NCBI RefSeq assembly: GCF_900497805.2
Contig: NW_020954551.1
Location: 434,001 to 498,000 of the forward strand
Reading direction: 5' to 3'
DNA length: 64,000 nt
Source: Vombatus ursinus
Taxonomy: Eukaryota; Chordata; Mammalia; Diprotodontia; Vombatidae
A program made the position numbers and the translations under genes. Positions 54,248-64,000 of the stretch are shown here, piece by piece. How positions within the stretch are numbered: the stretch's first letter is position 1; every line of letters starts with the position of its first letter. The notes beneath the pieces are model-generated. The model was not told the DNA's origin and ran no database searches. It was given only the letters and a program-made list of their open reading frames with translations.

Positions 54248-54325
54248 GTAAGTCTCTCAGACTCTAAAAGGAAGAGCAGATGACAATCCACATGAGTAGA
54301 GGGGTCCTCATTGAGGGGTCCATAC
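54224..54325 (-). repeat. Right arm of an inverted duplication
   Basis: Partner of 53458-53558 across a 665-bp spacer. Transcription through both arms would give a stem of about 100 bp. Confidence 0.93.
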
Positions 54326-54396
54326 ATACAACATGGGAGCTGGTGTAGGAATTGTTGGGAGGCAGATAAGGGACAACAGCAGGCCACAGTATATTT

Positions 54397-54625
54397 AGAG
54401 GCATCTGGGTGGCTCAGTGGGTAGAGCTCTGGACCAGGAGTTAGGAATCCATTTCAGAGTAGGAATCTAAATTAAATCCCACCTCAGATGCTTACTAGTT
54501 GTGTGACCTTCAACAAGTCAGTTAACCACTGTCTGCCTCAACTTCTTCATCTGATGTTGGTAAAGGGCTTTGTAATCCTCATATCACTACATAAATGCTA
54601 GCTCTAATTGGTTATTATCACCAAT
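54397..54625 (+). repeat. Ther-1/MIR SINE, full layout
   Basis: 'ggcatctgggtggctcagtgggtagagc' head, 'aaatcccacctcagatgc', 'gtgtgaccttcaacaagtc', 'cctcaacttcttcatctg', a shortened tail with 'aaagggctttgtaatcc' and 'ctacataaatgctagctc'. Confidence 0.85.
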
Positions 54626-54629
54626 TGTG

Positions 54630-55085
54630 CATAAGAAATTGTGTCAAAGATAATATCCATTTATATGGATAATATCCTCCTAGGGTTTGTTTGTGCAAAA
54701 AAGGAAGTGGGCAGATCACCTCCAAAGGGAGGTAGGGATTAGAGGTGGACAGTCCTTGGAGGAAGGCCCTGGTGCTTCAAACTTGCAGGTGCATTGGATT
54801 TAAGTGAGGGAGATCCCTGTGAAGTCACCAGCCTCACTGTCTCCTCTGGAGCCATCTGGGTCCCGTGGCCAGATGTAGATCAGCACGACTATAGATGGCC
54901 CCCTGAGCCCCTATAGAGGGTTTATAAAGATCACACTGGGAGAAAAGGCATCCATGTGATTGGTTTTTAAAGTTCCCACTATTGAGCCCTTGGATAAATG
55001 AAAAGGAGCATGGTAGTGGAGGTATGAAGATGTAGGTCTTGTGTGGAAAGGTTGACGATAATTGAAGTTGGTGACTCTACAGGAG
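54630..55085. other. Unassigned stretch
   Basis: About 450 bp. Nothing recognised with confidence. Confidence 0.3.
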
Positions 55086-55089
55086 GACA

Positions 55090-55300
55090 AATGAAAAGAT
55101 GATTTAGTGGTAATTTTCAAGTATGTGAACTTCTGACAAGGGAACATGCGGGGCAGCTGCTCTTTGCCCATGGAAGATTAAACCAGAGAAAATGGATTTT
55201 ATGGGCAGGAGAGCCTAATGAAGGCCATCTTCACTGTTGAGATGAGGAAATTGTCAAACAATTCCTGATGGGGGCACTAGGCAAATCCATTCCTGAAAGA
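55090..55300 (+). repeat. L3/CR1-like fragment, sense, weak
   Basis: 'gtggtaattttcaagtatgtgaac', 'gctgctctttgcccatggaagattaaacc' recall the L3 3' block before the terminus. Strongly diverged. Confidence 0.4.
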
Positions 55301-55353
55301 TCTTTGCAATGAGTATGGACAGAGCCCTTTCCTGAAAGGCCTGGATCAACAGG

Positions 55354-55566
55354 CAGTTTTCAGAATGTGGTCCAGGGATCCCTGGGAGTCCCCAAGACCC
55401 TGTCAGGGTTCCATGAGCTAGGTCTATTTTCATAACAATACCAAGACATACTCATTCTTGACATGTTAAATATTGATAAGCAAAAGCCATGTAAATAGAA
55501 ATTCTTTGGGAGGGAGGTCCTCAGTAATTTTAGAGACTTTTTTGAGGTCCAAGAGTGTGAGAACTG
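55354..55566. mobile_element. hAT-type MITE
   Basis: Left end CAGTTTTCAGAATGTGGTCC, right end read backwards CAGTTCTCACACTCTTGGAC. Interior 'ccctgggagtccccaagacc', 'ttttcataacaatacc' and GGTCCTCAGTAATTTTAGAG recurs in reverse orientation at 57536-57758. No transposase. Target 8-mers not recognisable. Confidence 0.72.
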
Positions 55567-55569
55567 ATG

Positions 55570-56380
55570 ATATAGATGTTTACTTATCTTTTAGGCAGAG
55601 GAGTGGTTTGAGAGCCTGTTCTGAGCTGGGCCTGACTCTGGGAACTTCTCTGGTAGTGTAAGTAGGATGTTGGAACAAAATGAGAAAGTCTAAGTCATTC
55701 CACAGTTAACAAAGTGAAGTTTACTTCTGGAGCAATGGAGGCTATTCTACAGGACACCTCGAGTGGATTCAGCCAAGGGACACTTCTTGGCCCGAACACC
55801 AGGGCATGTCTGGAGCTCCTGGTGGGTGCCTTGTACCCAGGAGATGAAGGGTAGTGATAACCCACAGTCAGAATCTCTAGTCCCCTGAGAGAGTCGGATC
55901 GCAAGGAAGGTCTCAAGGCCTTGTAAGGAAAAATGAACCTAATTTGTCAGAATGTGCTGGGGTGGAGGTGTAGGTGGGCAAGGTGGTGTCTGTGGGGAGG
56001 AGGCGGTGGGAGGAGGTAGGCTACTGCTCTTGCCACAGGGCCCTTCCAATACTCCCCTTCTATAATTGTGTGCTTTCCTCAGCAGTGTGCATTCTCCCAT
56101 GTAGAATACATAATTGGCATGTTCATCAGTGGCTTTGCAAAGATGGCTTTTATTTTTGTAGTAGTTTGATCACTGATGATATAGCTCAGCTCTGGAGATG
56201 AATATAGCTACCAGTTGGGAGATGGCCCAGGGCTGCAAAGTTGACTTCTCAAATTAGAACTTTGGCTGGTACTCAGCACTTACACTGTCGTATATCCAGA
56301 AGGGGACTTTTTGATTGGAGTCTAGTAGCCAGACTAATAGATACTATAGTCCAGAGCAACTTGCAGAAAGAGTAGTCATT
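55570..56380. other. Unassigned stretch
   Basis: About 800 bp without a recognised repeat or gene. 55690-55930 is GC-richer. Confidence 0.3.
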
Positions 56381-56382
56381 AA

Positions 56383-56807
56383 TCCTTCTCTTTCTATCTT
56401 TTCTTTCTTTCCTTTTCTTTGCTTCTTCTTTCCTTTTCTTTCTTTCTTTCTTCCTTCCTTCCTTCCTTCCTTCCTCTCTTTCATCTCTTTCCCTCTTTCT
56501 CTTTTTCTCTCGTTTCCTTCCATCCTTCTTTCCTTCCTTCCTCTTTTCCTCTCTCTCTTTTTCTTTCTTTCTTCCTTCCTTCTTTGCTTTTCTTCCTTCC
56601 TTCCTCTTTCTCTTTTATCTTTTTCCCTTTCTCCTTTTCCTCTCTCTTTTTCTTTCTTTCTTCCTTCCTTCTTCTTTTCTTTCCTTTCCCTTCCCTTTCC
56701 TTCCTTCCTTCCTTCCTTCCTTCCTTCCTTCCTTCCTTCCTTCCTTCCTTCCTTCCTTCCTTCCTTCCTTCCTTCCTTCCTTCCTTCCATCTTTCTTTCT
56801 TTCCCTT
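56383..56807. repeat. Long (CTTC)n polypyrimidine tract
   Basis: About 425 bp almost free of purines on plus. 56696-56788 is nearly pure CTTC. It explains the 130-170 codon Phe/Ser/Leu- and Lys/Glu/Arg-rich frames on both strands. Confidence 0.98.
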
Positions 56808-56809
56808 GT

Positions 56810-57530
56810 AAGTTACACTCACAGTAGACTGCATTCCATGGCAAGAGTTCTTGCAAATCACTTTCCTAATGAGCATTTGTATTCTCAGGCTATATCATCT
56901 TACTATGTTATTCTATAATACTCTGTTAAATTGCCTGGAGCTTGGGGTAAGAAAACTGTAGGTTTTTGTAAAAGAAATGTTACTCTCTACCAAGAGGATG
57001 AGGAGGAATCCAAGGTGTGTAGCATAGGTCTGATGCTCAGGGCACTGTTCTCCCCAAAGTTGGATGGTACAGAAAAGTCACATTACTGACAACTTTGTCC
57101 TCCACGGGGCTTCTCTAACAAAGACCTTGTGATTCAAGCACAGAAGTATTGTTTTGGCAATAATCGTTTAGCTTATACTTGAATCCTGGGGTCACAGCCC
57201 TGTTTAACATTCCTCTCTTCGTTTTACACTATTTCTCCACGTCCGAATCATTCTAGTACAGGCCTACAGGTTTCACACATTTTGATGTGTCTGTCACAGA
57301 TGACTCTTGATGGCTTGCCTTGTAAATGACACAGTGAGCTATGGTGGAGAAGGGAGCAGGGGACCAGGGACCCTTGGGAAAAGTGTGCTTTTGAGCCAGA
57401 ATCACTTGAAGTGAAAGATTATCCAGTTTTGCTTTGATATGCTTTGTAGTCCAAGCCACTGTTCAGTTCCTAAAACCCACCACAGTCTGTGTTACCTCTG
57501 CCTGTTTGATGAGGGTCTTCCATCTTGTGG
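56810..57530. other. Unassigned stretch
   Basis: About 720 bp. No repeat or gene recognised. Confidence 0.3.
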
Positions 57531-57535
57531 CAGAC

Positions 57536-57758
57536 TAGTTGTTCTCAAACCTTTTGGTTTCAGGACCCCTTCACACACTTAAAAATTACTGAGGACCTCC
57601 AAGAGGCTTTGTTTTTGCAGACTATAGCTTTTGGTATTTGCCATGTTAGAAATTAAAATATCTCAGTATTATTATGAAAACAGTTTTGGCTTTATGGGCC
57701 GTGTGAAAGCATCTTGGGGACCCCCAGGGACCCTTGGACCACACTTTGAGAATTGCTC
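57536..57758. mobile_element. hAT-type MITE with target duplication
   Basis: Left TAGTTGTTCTCAAACC, right end read backwards GAGCAATTCTCAAAGTGTGG, a decayed CAGNGNTTCTCAAA terminal repeat. Flanking 8-mers TGGCAGAC (57528-57535) and TGGTGGAC (57759-57766) differ at two positions, a good hAT target duplication. Same family as 55354 but inverted. Confidence 0.8.
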
Positions 57759-57764
57759 TGGTGG

Positions 57765-58330
57765 ACCACATGAGTGCCGGGCAGCCTGATTCTGTTGTCC
57801 ACCCCATCCAGTACACGGAGTCTCTGAGTTGAGAGAGATGATGCAAGCCGCCTAATCCGGCTTGTACCTTAACCACAGCGTGTGCCCTTGCTGGCACGGG
57901 GCCTTCCTGTGTTTGCTTGAAGACATCCAGTTGTAAGGAACTGGTCTTTTTCTCTCTTTGAAAACTAAGACCATGTTTTTCAGTCTCTGGTCTTGTGGCA
58001 CTTTTTCCATATCTTTCACATAGGCTGTGGAAGGGAATTCATGGAGGGAAACTGACCATTCCCTCTCTTCTCTTGGGTTTCCCTGGCCTGTCCGCTCCCT
58101 TCATTCCTGGCTGAGGCACAAACCAGAGGCAAAGTCAAAGTTGAGTCGTTCTGTCTTCTCTGTGGCATTGGTTAACTCTGGTGTCCCTGCCCTATGGTGA
58201 TAATTCGGGCTCTTCTGTCTCAAGTTAAGAGACCTTTCTAGTGCTCTTAATGTTGAGCACCACGTGTAGGACCCTCTGGACTTGAACACTCCTCCAAACT
58301 CTGTTCTCACAGGCCTTGGGACTTGTATTT
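57765..58330. other. Unassigned stretch, weak L3 trace
   Basis: 57830-57945 ('ttgcttgaagacatccagttg') may be an antisense L3 remnant. The rest is not recognised. Confidence 0.3.
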
Positions 58331-58334
58331 GTTT

Positions 58335-58785
58335 TCCCTGGGTTTTATCTTTTATATATGGCTTTTTATATGTGTGATATACATTTGTTTATATATGCAT
58401 AGATACAAGTATGTGTATGTATGTATTTACAGGCACACATGCATATATAATATATGTATATATGTATGTGTACAACTAAATGTATGTGCACACATGTGTA
58501 TGTGTGTATATACACAGGTATATAATTTATTCATATATATACAAGTTTGTCTATTATGTATATGCATATATACATACACCTAAATGTGTGTGTGCAAGTG
58601 CATATGTGTGTACACACAAATGTGTATATGTATCTGCTCTATCTATATGTATATACAGATATATGTGTGTGCATCTGTGTCTATGCACATATCCATACAC
58701 ATGTATATGTATGTAGAATCTATATGTATATATACAAATATATACACATGCACATATATATGTATGTGTACATGCATGTGTTTAT
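58335..58785. repeat. ATGT/ATAC compound microsatellite
   Basis: About 450 bp of interrupted TATATG, TATGTG and ACAC units. The Tyr/Cys/Ile/Met-rich frames here are translations of it. Confidence 0.95.
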
Positions 58786-58880
58786 TCCTTGAGCATCCAT
58801 TTTTGGGTCTTTAGACAGCTTCCTCTTTTTGTCCTATTTGTAATCGTTTGTGGTTATGTCATCATGAGTGTCCCATTTTA

Positions 58881-59047
58881 TTTTATTTTATTTATTTGTT
58901 TCTTTTTTTTGGTGAGGCAATCAGGGTTAAGTGACTTGCCCAGGGTCACATAGCTAGTAAGTGGCAGTTATATGAGGCTGGATTTGAACTCAGGTTCTCC
59001 TGACTCCAGGGTCAGTGCTTTATCCACTGCACCACCTAACTGTCCCC
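58881..59047 (-). mobile_element. WSINE1-type SINE, antisense
   Basis: T-rich tail, 'ggtgaggcaatcagggttaagtgacttgcccagggtcac', 'ggctggatttgaactcaggttc', 'gcaccacctaactgtcccc'. Target duplication AGTGTCCCATTTTA (58867-58880) and AGTGCCCCATTTTA (59048-59061). Confidence 0.92.
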
Positions 59048-59114
59048 AGTGCCCCATTTTAAAGCTGATTTTATCTCTTTTTCTCTCCCTCTTGTATTCC
59101 TTTGCCCCTCCCTT

Positions 59115-59385
59115 TTAGAGGTAGCTGGTGACACAGTGGATGGAATTCTGGGCCTGATGTCTGGAAGATCTGTGTTCAAATTCAGCCTCAGGCACTTACT
59201 AGCTATGTGACCCTGGGCAAGTCACTTACTTTCTGTCTGCCTCATTTCCCTCAAATGTAAAATGGTGATAATAACAGTACCTACCTTGCAGGGTTGTGTT
59301 GAGGATCAAACGAGGTAATATTTGTAAAGAACTTAGCACAGTGCCTGGCATATAATAGGTACTTAATAAATGCTTATTCTCTTCC
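59115..59385 (+). repeat. Ther-1/MIR SINE, full length
   Basis: 'aggtagctggtgacacagtggatgg' head, 'ttcaaattcagcctcaggcac', TATGTGACCCTGGGCAAGTC, 'gcctcatttccctcaaatgtaaaatgg', 'ccttgcagggttgtgttgagg' and an L2-type tail 'gtgcctggcatataataggtacttaataaatgc'. Best preserved Ther-1 here. Confidence 0.93.
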
Positions 59386-59464
59386 CTTCTCCTCCCTTTT
59401 CTTTGGTTGCTTAAAGCCAAAAGAATGGAACAAAACTACACCTAGGCCTGGCATCTGTCATTTT

Positions 59465-60191
59465 TAAAAATGCGGTGGTTTTGATTTTTTTTGATGTCCT
59501 GTTTCTTACATCATCATAGTTTTCCCCAGTATCCAAGACAAAAAACAAAAAGGAAAAGGAGAAAAAAAATCACCACAGCTGATTTACACAGTGAAAAAGT
59601 CCCCAGACATGTGGTGTGTGTGCCACTGGACCTCCCGCCTTCACCAAAGGGGGCGGGGTGGGGGAGGAGCCATCTTCTCCTGTCTCTTCATCTGGGTCCC
59701 GATTGATCTTGCTCTTTTGTTACATTTACCATTGGTTTTTCGGTGTGCCGTTCTTTCTGTTTACACTCTTGTGGTCACTGTGTCTGCTGTTCTCCTGGCT
59801 CTGCTTACTTCCCTCTGTATCAGTTCATGTAGATCTTCCCAGGCTTCTCTCTATTCATCACAGCCATCATTTCTTACAGCTCGGTAATCCTCCATTACCG
59901 TCATGTACCACCATGTGTTTAGCCGTTCCCCAGTTGATGGGCATCTATCTTGTTTCCAATTCTTTGCTGTCACAAAAAGTGCTGCTATAAAGATTTTGAT
60001 GGATACAGGTACTGTCTTCTTATCCATGGCTTCCATGGGGTACGAGACCAATAATGGATCATTCTAGTTCAAAGGATACAGACATTTTAGTCCCTTTGTT
60101 TGCATCCTTCCAAAATGTTTTCTGAAATAGTTGTCCCATTTTACAGCTCCCCCAACAATGTATGTGCCTATCCTCCTACAACCCTCCAGTG
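59465..60191 (-). mobile_element. L1 LINE, 3' UTR and ORF2 end, antisense
   Basis: Plus landmarks: T-rich 3' end, 'ttttccccagtatcc', a G-rich run at 59646-59668, 'tatcagttcatgtagatcttcccaggc', 'catttcttacagctcgg', 'aatcctccattaccgtcatgtacc', 'gccgttccccagttgatgggc', 'aattctttgctgtcac'. On minus the frame reads KNWKQDRCPSTGERLNTWWYMTVMEDYRAVRND. The copy continues after a Mar-1. Confidence 0.88.
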
Positions 60192-60440
60192 TTGTTGTTC
60201 AGACTTTTCTGTTGTGTACAATTCTTCATGACTCCATTTGGGGTTTTCTTGGCAGAGATACTGGAATGGTTTGCCGTTTCTCTCTCTAGTTCATTTTACA
60301 AGTGAGGAAACTGAAGCAAACATGGTTAAGTTAAGACTTTTCCTGGGTCACACAGCTAGTAAGTGTCTGAGGCTGGATTTGAACTGGAGTGCATCTGACT
60401 CCAGGCCCAGCACTGTATCCACTGCACCACTTAGCTGCCA
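60192..60440 (-). mobile_element. Mar-1 CORE-SINE inserted in the L1
   Basis: 'ttttctgttgtgtacaattcttcatgactcc', 'gatactggaatggtttgccg', 'cattttacaagtgaggaaactgaagc', 'cacagctagtaagtgtctgaggctgg', 'ccactgcaccacttagctgcc'. Complete. No clear target duplication. Confidence 0.9.
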
Positions 60441-62090
60441 CCTAACACTGACTACTGCTATTTTTTTTTTTTTTTGTGGGGAGGCGGGGGGAGGGAATCC
60501 TTGCCAATTTTCAGGGTGTGGGGTGAAACCTCAGCGTTGTTCTGATTTGCATTTCTTTTATTACGGGTGATTTGGAGCATTCTTTCATGTAGTCTTGAAT
60601 CCTCTGCAGTTCTCTTGATCACTGTTCATATCCTTTGATGACTTATCTGTGGGGAATGGCATCTGGTGCCCTTTGTCCTTTCTAGAGGACGGCGGGAGTC
60701 TGAAGGAACACTTGTCTCTTCTCTTCTCGTGTTAGGAGGTAAGCGTGTGATTGTCGTTTACTCTCTTTCTGCTCCAGTTCCGCTCCAGGGTATTTACCTT
60801 TCTAGAATGTGTCTGTCTCTTTCATGTATGTTTCAAAGATTCTACTCAGTTTTGATGATTTTCATCAGGAATCTTTGAAATTCCTGTTAAAGGTCTATTT
60901 TTTCCCTTGTAGAATTACTTCCTCAATTTTTCCAAACAAGATATTCTTAGAGGTAAACACTTTTCTTTTACCTTTTGATCCTTTTCCCTTTTTTATGTCA
61001 TATTCTAAGATTTCCTCTTCTTTATTGCAGTTGGCAACATAATGTAATCCTGACTCTTATGGTTCCTCGGTACTTGAACGTTTTCTTTTTACCTGCTTTT
61101 AGAACTTTTCTTTGACCAGGAAGCGCTGGATTTTGGCTATGGTCTTCCCGGGTGTTTTCAGTTTGGTCTTTCTTTCAGGAGGTGATCGATGGACTCTTTG
61201 TATATTCCCTTGGCCCTCTGGTCCTACTGAATCTGGACAGTAGTCTTTTAGGAAGTGTTGTTTCCAAGTGTTTAGTTTGGTCATGGTTTTCTGGGATTCT
61301 CTCTCCTTGACGTCTGTCCTCACTAAGTTGTTTTTGATCAGAGATACCCCACACGTTCTTTCTCCTTGCTCAGGCTTTTGACCTTGGTTCTAATATTTCG
61401 GCTGCTGATTGAACGCTTGATCTCTGTTTTGCTCCATTCTGTTTTCCAGGGAGGATGCCGCCACTCAGGTGGTGCCTCTTCCTTTTCTTCTGAGCCATTT
61501 GCTTTCCCTGCAGTTCTTCCTTCTTCAACTCTTGCTCTGTGTCTTCCCGCTGCTCTAGAGTCCTTGTGACTGTGCCATTTTTAAAAGCTTCTCCTTGTAC
61601 TTATGGCAAATTCGCTCTTATCTTCTGGGTTACCCCTTGAATTTTCTCAACTCTTGCTACTTCTTTATTGTGTCCAAAACTGTGTCTTGGTTTTCCTCCT
61701 GTCTCTGTGTATCACTTTAGCTGCTGCCTTGGGACTTTGTGCCTGGGTCAGGCTTCTCTCCATTCCTCCTTCTTGGATGGGTTGGACTGTCCCTAACTGG
61801 TCGGGATCCCTTTACAGTCTGCATCTTGCTGATCTGCCACAATCTGAATGTGGCATTTGGTTTCCGGTTTCTCCTCTGTCTCTCTTCCACAAACCTGGCC
61901 TGGAGATAGGACCATCCCTGGCTTTTGCCCCCTTCTCCTGGTGGCCCAGCAAGGGTTCTGACTTCTGCCGCATCGTTGTCTCTGGGCATTTGCTAACTAG
62001 AACCTGGCTTTGTTCCCCTGAAGCTATGACAGACCCTGGCCAAACATCAGAGTTTGTGCTGCTGGCTTCACGTCTCCTGGACTAGAGAAT
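60441..62090 (-). mobile_element. L1 LINE, ORF2 remnant joined to ORF1 and 5' region
   Basis: 60480-60660 continues ORF2 ('aacctcagcgttgttctgatttgcatttc', 'ctgttcatatcctttg'). Past 60661 the match to ORF2 stops. The next identifiable part, at about 61040-61320 on minus, is ORF1: WKQHFLKDYCPDSVG, NIQRVHRSPPERKTK, then TFKYRGTIRVRIT (family form 'TFKYRGTTIRIT'). 61330-62090 is probably ORF1 N-terminus and 5' UTR. Most of ORF2 is therefore missing. ORF1 itself is shifted. Confidence 0.75.
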
Positions 62091-62207
62091 GAGCGTGCCA
62101 GTTTTATTGATCTGCTTCATATGACATCATTTAAAATTGTTGCTGGGCTTGACTATAAATTTTCATACTACTGTCTTTATTAGAAGTGCCGTTCCTTATC
62201 TGTCTTT

Positions 62208-62420
62208 TTATTGTTGAGTCATTTTTCACTCATGTCTGACTCTTTGTGACCTCATTTGGGATTTTCTTAGCAAAGATACCAGAGTGGTTTGCCGTTTCCT
62301 TCTGCAGCTCATTTTGCAGATGAAGAAACTGAGGCAAACAGGGTGAAATGACTTGCCCAGGATCACACAGCTAGGAAGTATCTGAGGTCAGATTTAAACT
62401 CAGGAAGATGAGTCTTTTAT
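62208..62420 (-). mobile_element. Mar-1 CORE-SINE, head missing
   Basis: 'catttttcactcatgtctgactctttgtgacc', 'gataccagagtggtttgccgtttcc', 'gcagatgaagaaactgaggc', 'atgacttgcccaggatcacac', ending after 'actcaggaagatgagtc'. The tRNA head is absent, so it is 5'-truncated. Confidence 0.88.
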
Positions 62421-62424
62421 GACC

Positions 62425-64000
62425 TTCAAAATGAAGTGGTCACTTCCTCCCAAGGTTTCCATCATTTCTCCTGTGGCTACAGGTTCGTGTTCATTAGAAT
62501 TAGCTCCAGGATAACAGTTTCCTTTGACTTTTCTTCCATTTAAAATTCCATTAGGATATAATGATCTTTAGGACAAGTCAAGAATTTACCAACTACTGCA
62601 TCCAAAATAGAAAGAAAGCTAGCCCAGATGGCTAAGTAGTTGAATTTATGTAGACATGTAATTGTGTGCCTTACAAGCCACCCACTAAGCTAATTAAATG
62701 GTTTAGTGGATACCCACCCATCCATCTATCATTTTTGAACATGGGAGATGGCATTCAGAGCCATGCGGTCAGCTCTGTAATTATTAAAATATCTTCATGT
62801 AGGAATGCCATATTCAACATTAATAAAAGGGTTTCTAAACTTAGAAACCATTCAGATCAGATCTCATTGATGTTGATTTTGGAAAGGGAAGTCCCCAGAA
62901 TTCTCTATGGCTTGTAAAATGAGCTATGACATTGCCAACCATGCAGTTGAAATTTAAGAGCAATCTGTTGAATAAGTAACCTTATTCCAGAGAATATTCA
63001 TTCTTCTTTTTACAATTTGATTCCATTAATTATTATTTTAAGACTAGGATTTCATTTTACTATAGGTAGCTTTATGGAAAGGGGTAAAAATTTGGTCAGC
63101 CAGAAAAAAGTGAGGGGGAAAGGTAAAAATAGAAGTCAGCTTAGGGAACAATTTTATTTTTAGCACAAAGCTAACCAAAAAAATGGTGCTAGTTTCCATT
63201 CAGCTGATTGAGGCACTTGCCTATTTGGCGAATAAATTTTATCAAAAGGGTAAACTTTGCCTCCTGTCAACTTGGCCATGGATATTTATGCCTTCCTCAT
63301 TTCACCCGGCCATATTGTAACAGTATGAATTTAGAAATAACCAGTCAAAGCCTGAAATTACCTTTGTGCCTCTTTTGCCCACGGCCGCTAATTCTGCCTT
63401 ATGGGGTCAGTCAGAACACATCCGATGCTCCTTTCACATGACCACGCTTCAGATCCTTTCACATGTTATCATGTGCCCCTCCAAACCTTGTTTGCAAGCA
63501 GATCCTCAGGGTGCATGCTCACCAGTCCTTCCAGCTGTTGGGTGTAGAAGGGGCATATGTATGCTGGGAGATGCCCCCATAGCTAGGATCTGAATTTTAC
63601 CAAGCACTTGAGTAGCTACAGGCATCTGAATCTCATCTTGGAGTGACAGTAAAAGGCAGCCAAGTTCCTAAGAAAAGGTCAGTGACCAGCCTAGGTTCTA
63701 AGGGATAGAAGATGAGCCACACTCCCTCTTCATGGTAGAGAGGTGTCGCCTCGGTAAAGGCAGCTCTGGAAGTGACCACCACAGTACTCCGACCTCTGAG
63801 GCCGTCACCAGGCCAGATCTTGTGGATGCCAGAGATCTGGAGATGTCCAGGAAAGTTTGGCATTCTTATAGCCACTTTGGTGATCCAGGTTTGGTCTCCA
63901 GCTCCACCTTGATGCCTAACTGCCACCTCCATTCCTTCTTTGGCTTTGAAAGGCTGCTCTCAGGAGAGGAGCTGGAGAATGTCTCCCTTGTGGCGGAGAA
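62425..64000. other. Unassigned stretch to the window edge
   Basis: No recognised repeat. 62570-63260 is AT-rich and unique-looking (candidate conserved non-coding sequence). 63600-64000 is more mixed, with a 99-codon minus frame (63633-63932) of no known family. Confidence 0.35.

Noticed and set aside
55690-55930. GC-rich block resembling an LTR end on minus
   Set aside because: No polyadenylation box, paired copy or flanking duplication could be seen.
56315-56876. Open frames of 130-170 codons on both strands
   Set aside because: They are translations of the CTTC tract (Phe/Ser/Leu or Lys/Glu/Arg runs).
61603-62085. 160-codon plus-strand frame
   Set aside because: It lies antisense to the 5' part of an L1 copy; no known protein.

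Overview
The window reads as non-coding vertebrate DNA from a marsupial, most likely an Australian one. The evidence is the repeat content. Five copies of the marsupial CORE-SINE Mar-1 carry the Bov-B-like tail (GGGTCAC..AGAGTC in sense). Four copies of a short tRNA-derived SINE end directly in oligo(A) after a 'CACTTAACCC..ATTGC' box, as in WSINE1. There are also marsupial-type L1 copies, many old L2 and L3/CR1 remnants, MIR/Ther-1 SINEs and hAT MITEs. The long opossum-specific SINE1 tail that I would expect in Monodelphis is not seen in any copy. The species call is inference from memory of these families. A run of 10 Ns inside a (CA)n tract at 36690-36699 marks a draft assembly gap.

I found no protein-coding exon, tRNA, rRNA or CRISPR array that I can support. 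The long open frames fall in simple repeats, in LINE 3' regions or in sequence with no recognisable protein. The AATAAA and ATG signals mostly belong to retroelements. The window is probably intergenic or inside a very large intron.

Layout. 1-1 kb: a Mar-1 SINE with an L1 3' fragment inserted at its edge. 1.5-13.2 kb: mosaic of L2, MIR, one hAT MITE and a Mar-1. 13.2-17.96 kb: the longest stretch with almost no recognisable repeat, AT-rich and a candidate regulatory desert. 18-29 kb: SINEs, three antisense or sense L1 fragments, an 80-bp palindromic mariner-type MITE, two LTR-like fossils and an antisense L3/CR1. 29-37 kb: L2, MIR and L3 fragments with nested insertions (MIR3 in L3, WSINE1 in L3), then microsatellites. 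37-42.6 kb: MIR3 pair, L2, and an antisense RTE LINE whose endonuclease motif is still readable. 42.6-48.1 kb: two WSINE1 copies, L2, a short L1 inserted in an L2 tail, opposed L3 copies and a 1.7-kb antisense L1. 48-57.8 kb: quiet sequence with a GATA-type palindrome, a 102-bp inverted duplication around 665 bp, a hAT MITE pair and a 420-bp polypyrimidine tract. 58-62.1 kb: microsatellite, WSINE1, Ther-1 and an antisense L1 that keeps ORF1 but has lost most of ORF2. 62.4-64 kb: mostly unassigned sequence.

The transposons give a relative order. L2, L3, MIR and MIR3 are oldest; hAT and mariner MITEs and older L1 copies come next; Mar-1, the younger L1 and WSINE1 are inserted into those and keep target duplications. 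The items I would look at first are the inverted duplication at 53458-54325, the 80-bp MITE at 22901-22980, the deleted L1 at 59465-62090, the palindrome at 49574-49601 and the repeat-poor block at 13200-17960.
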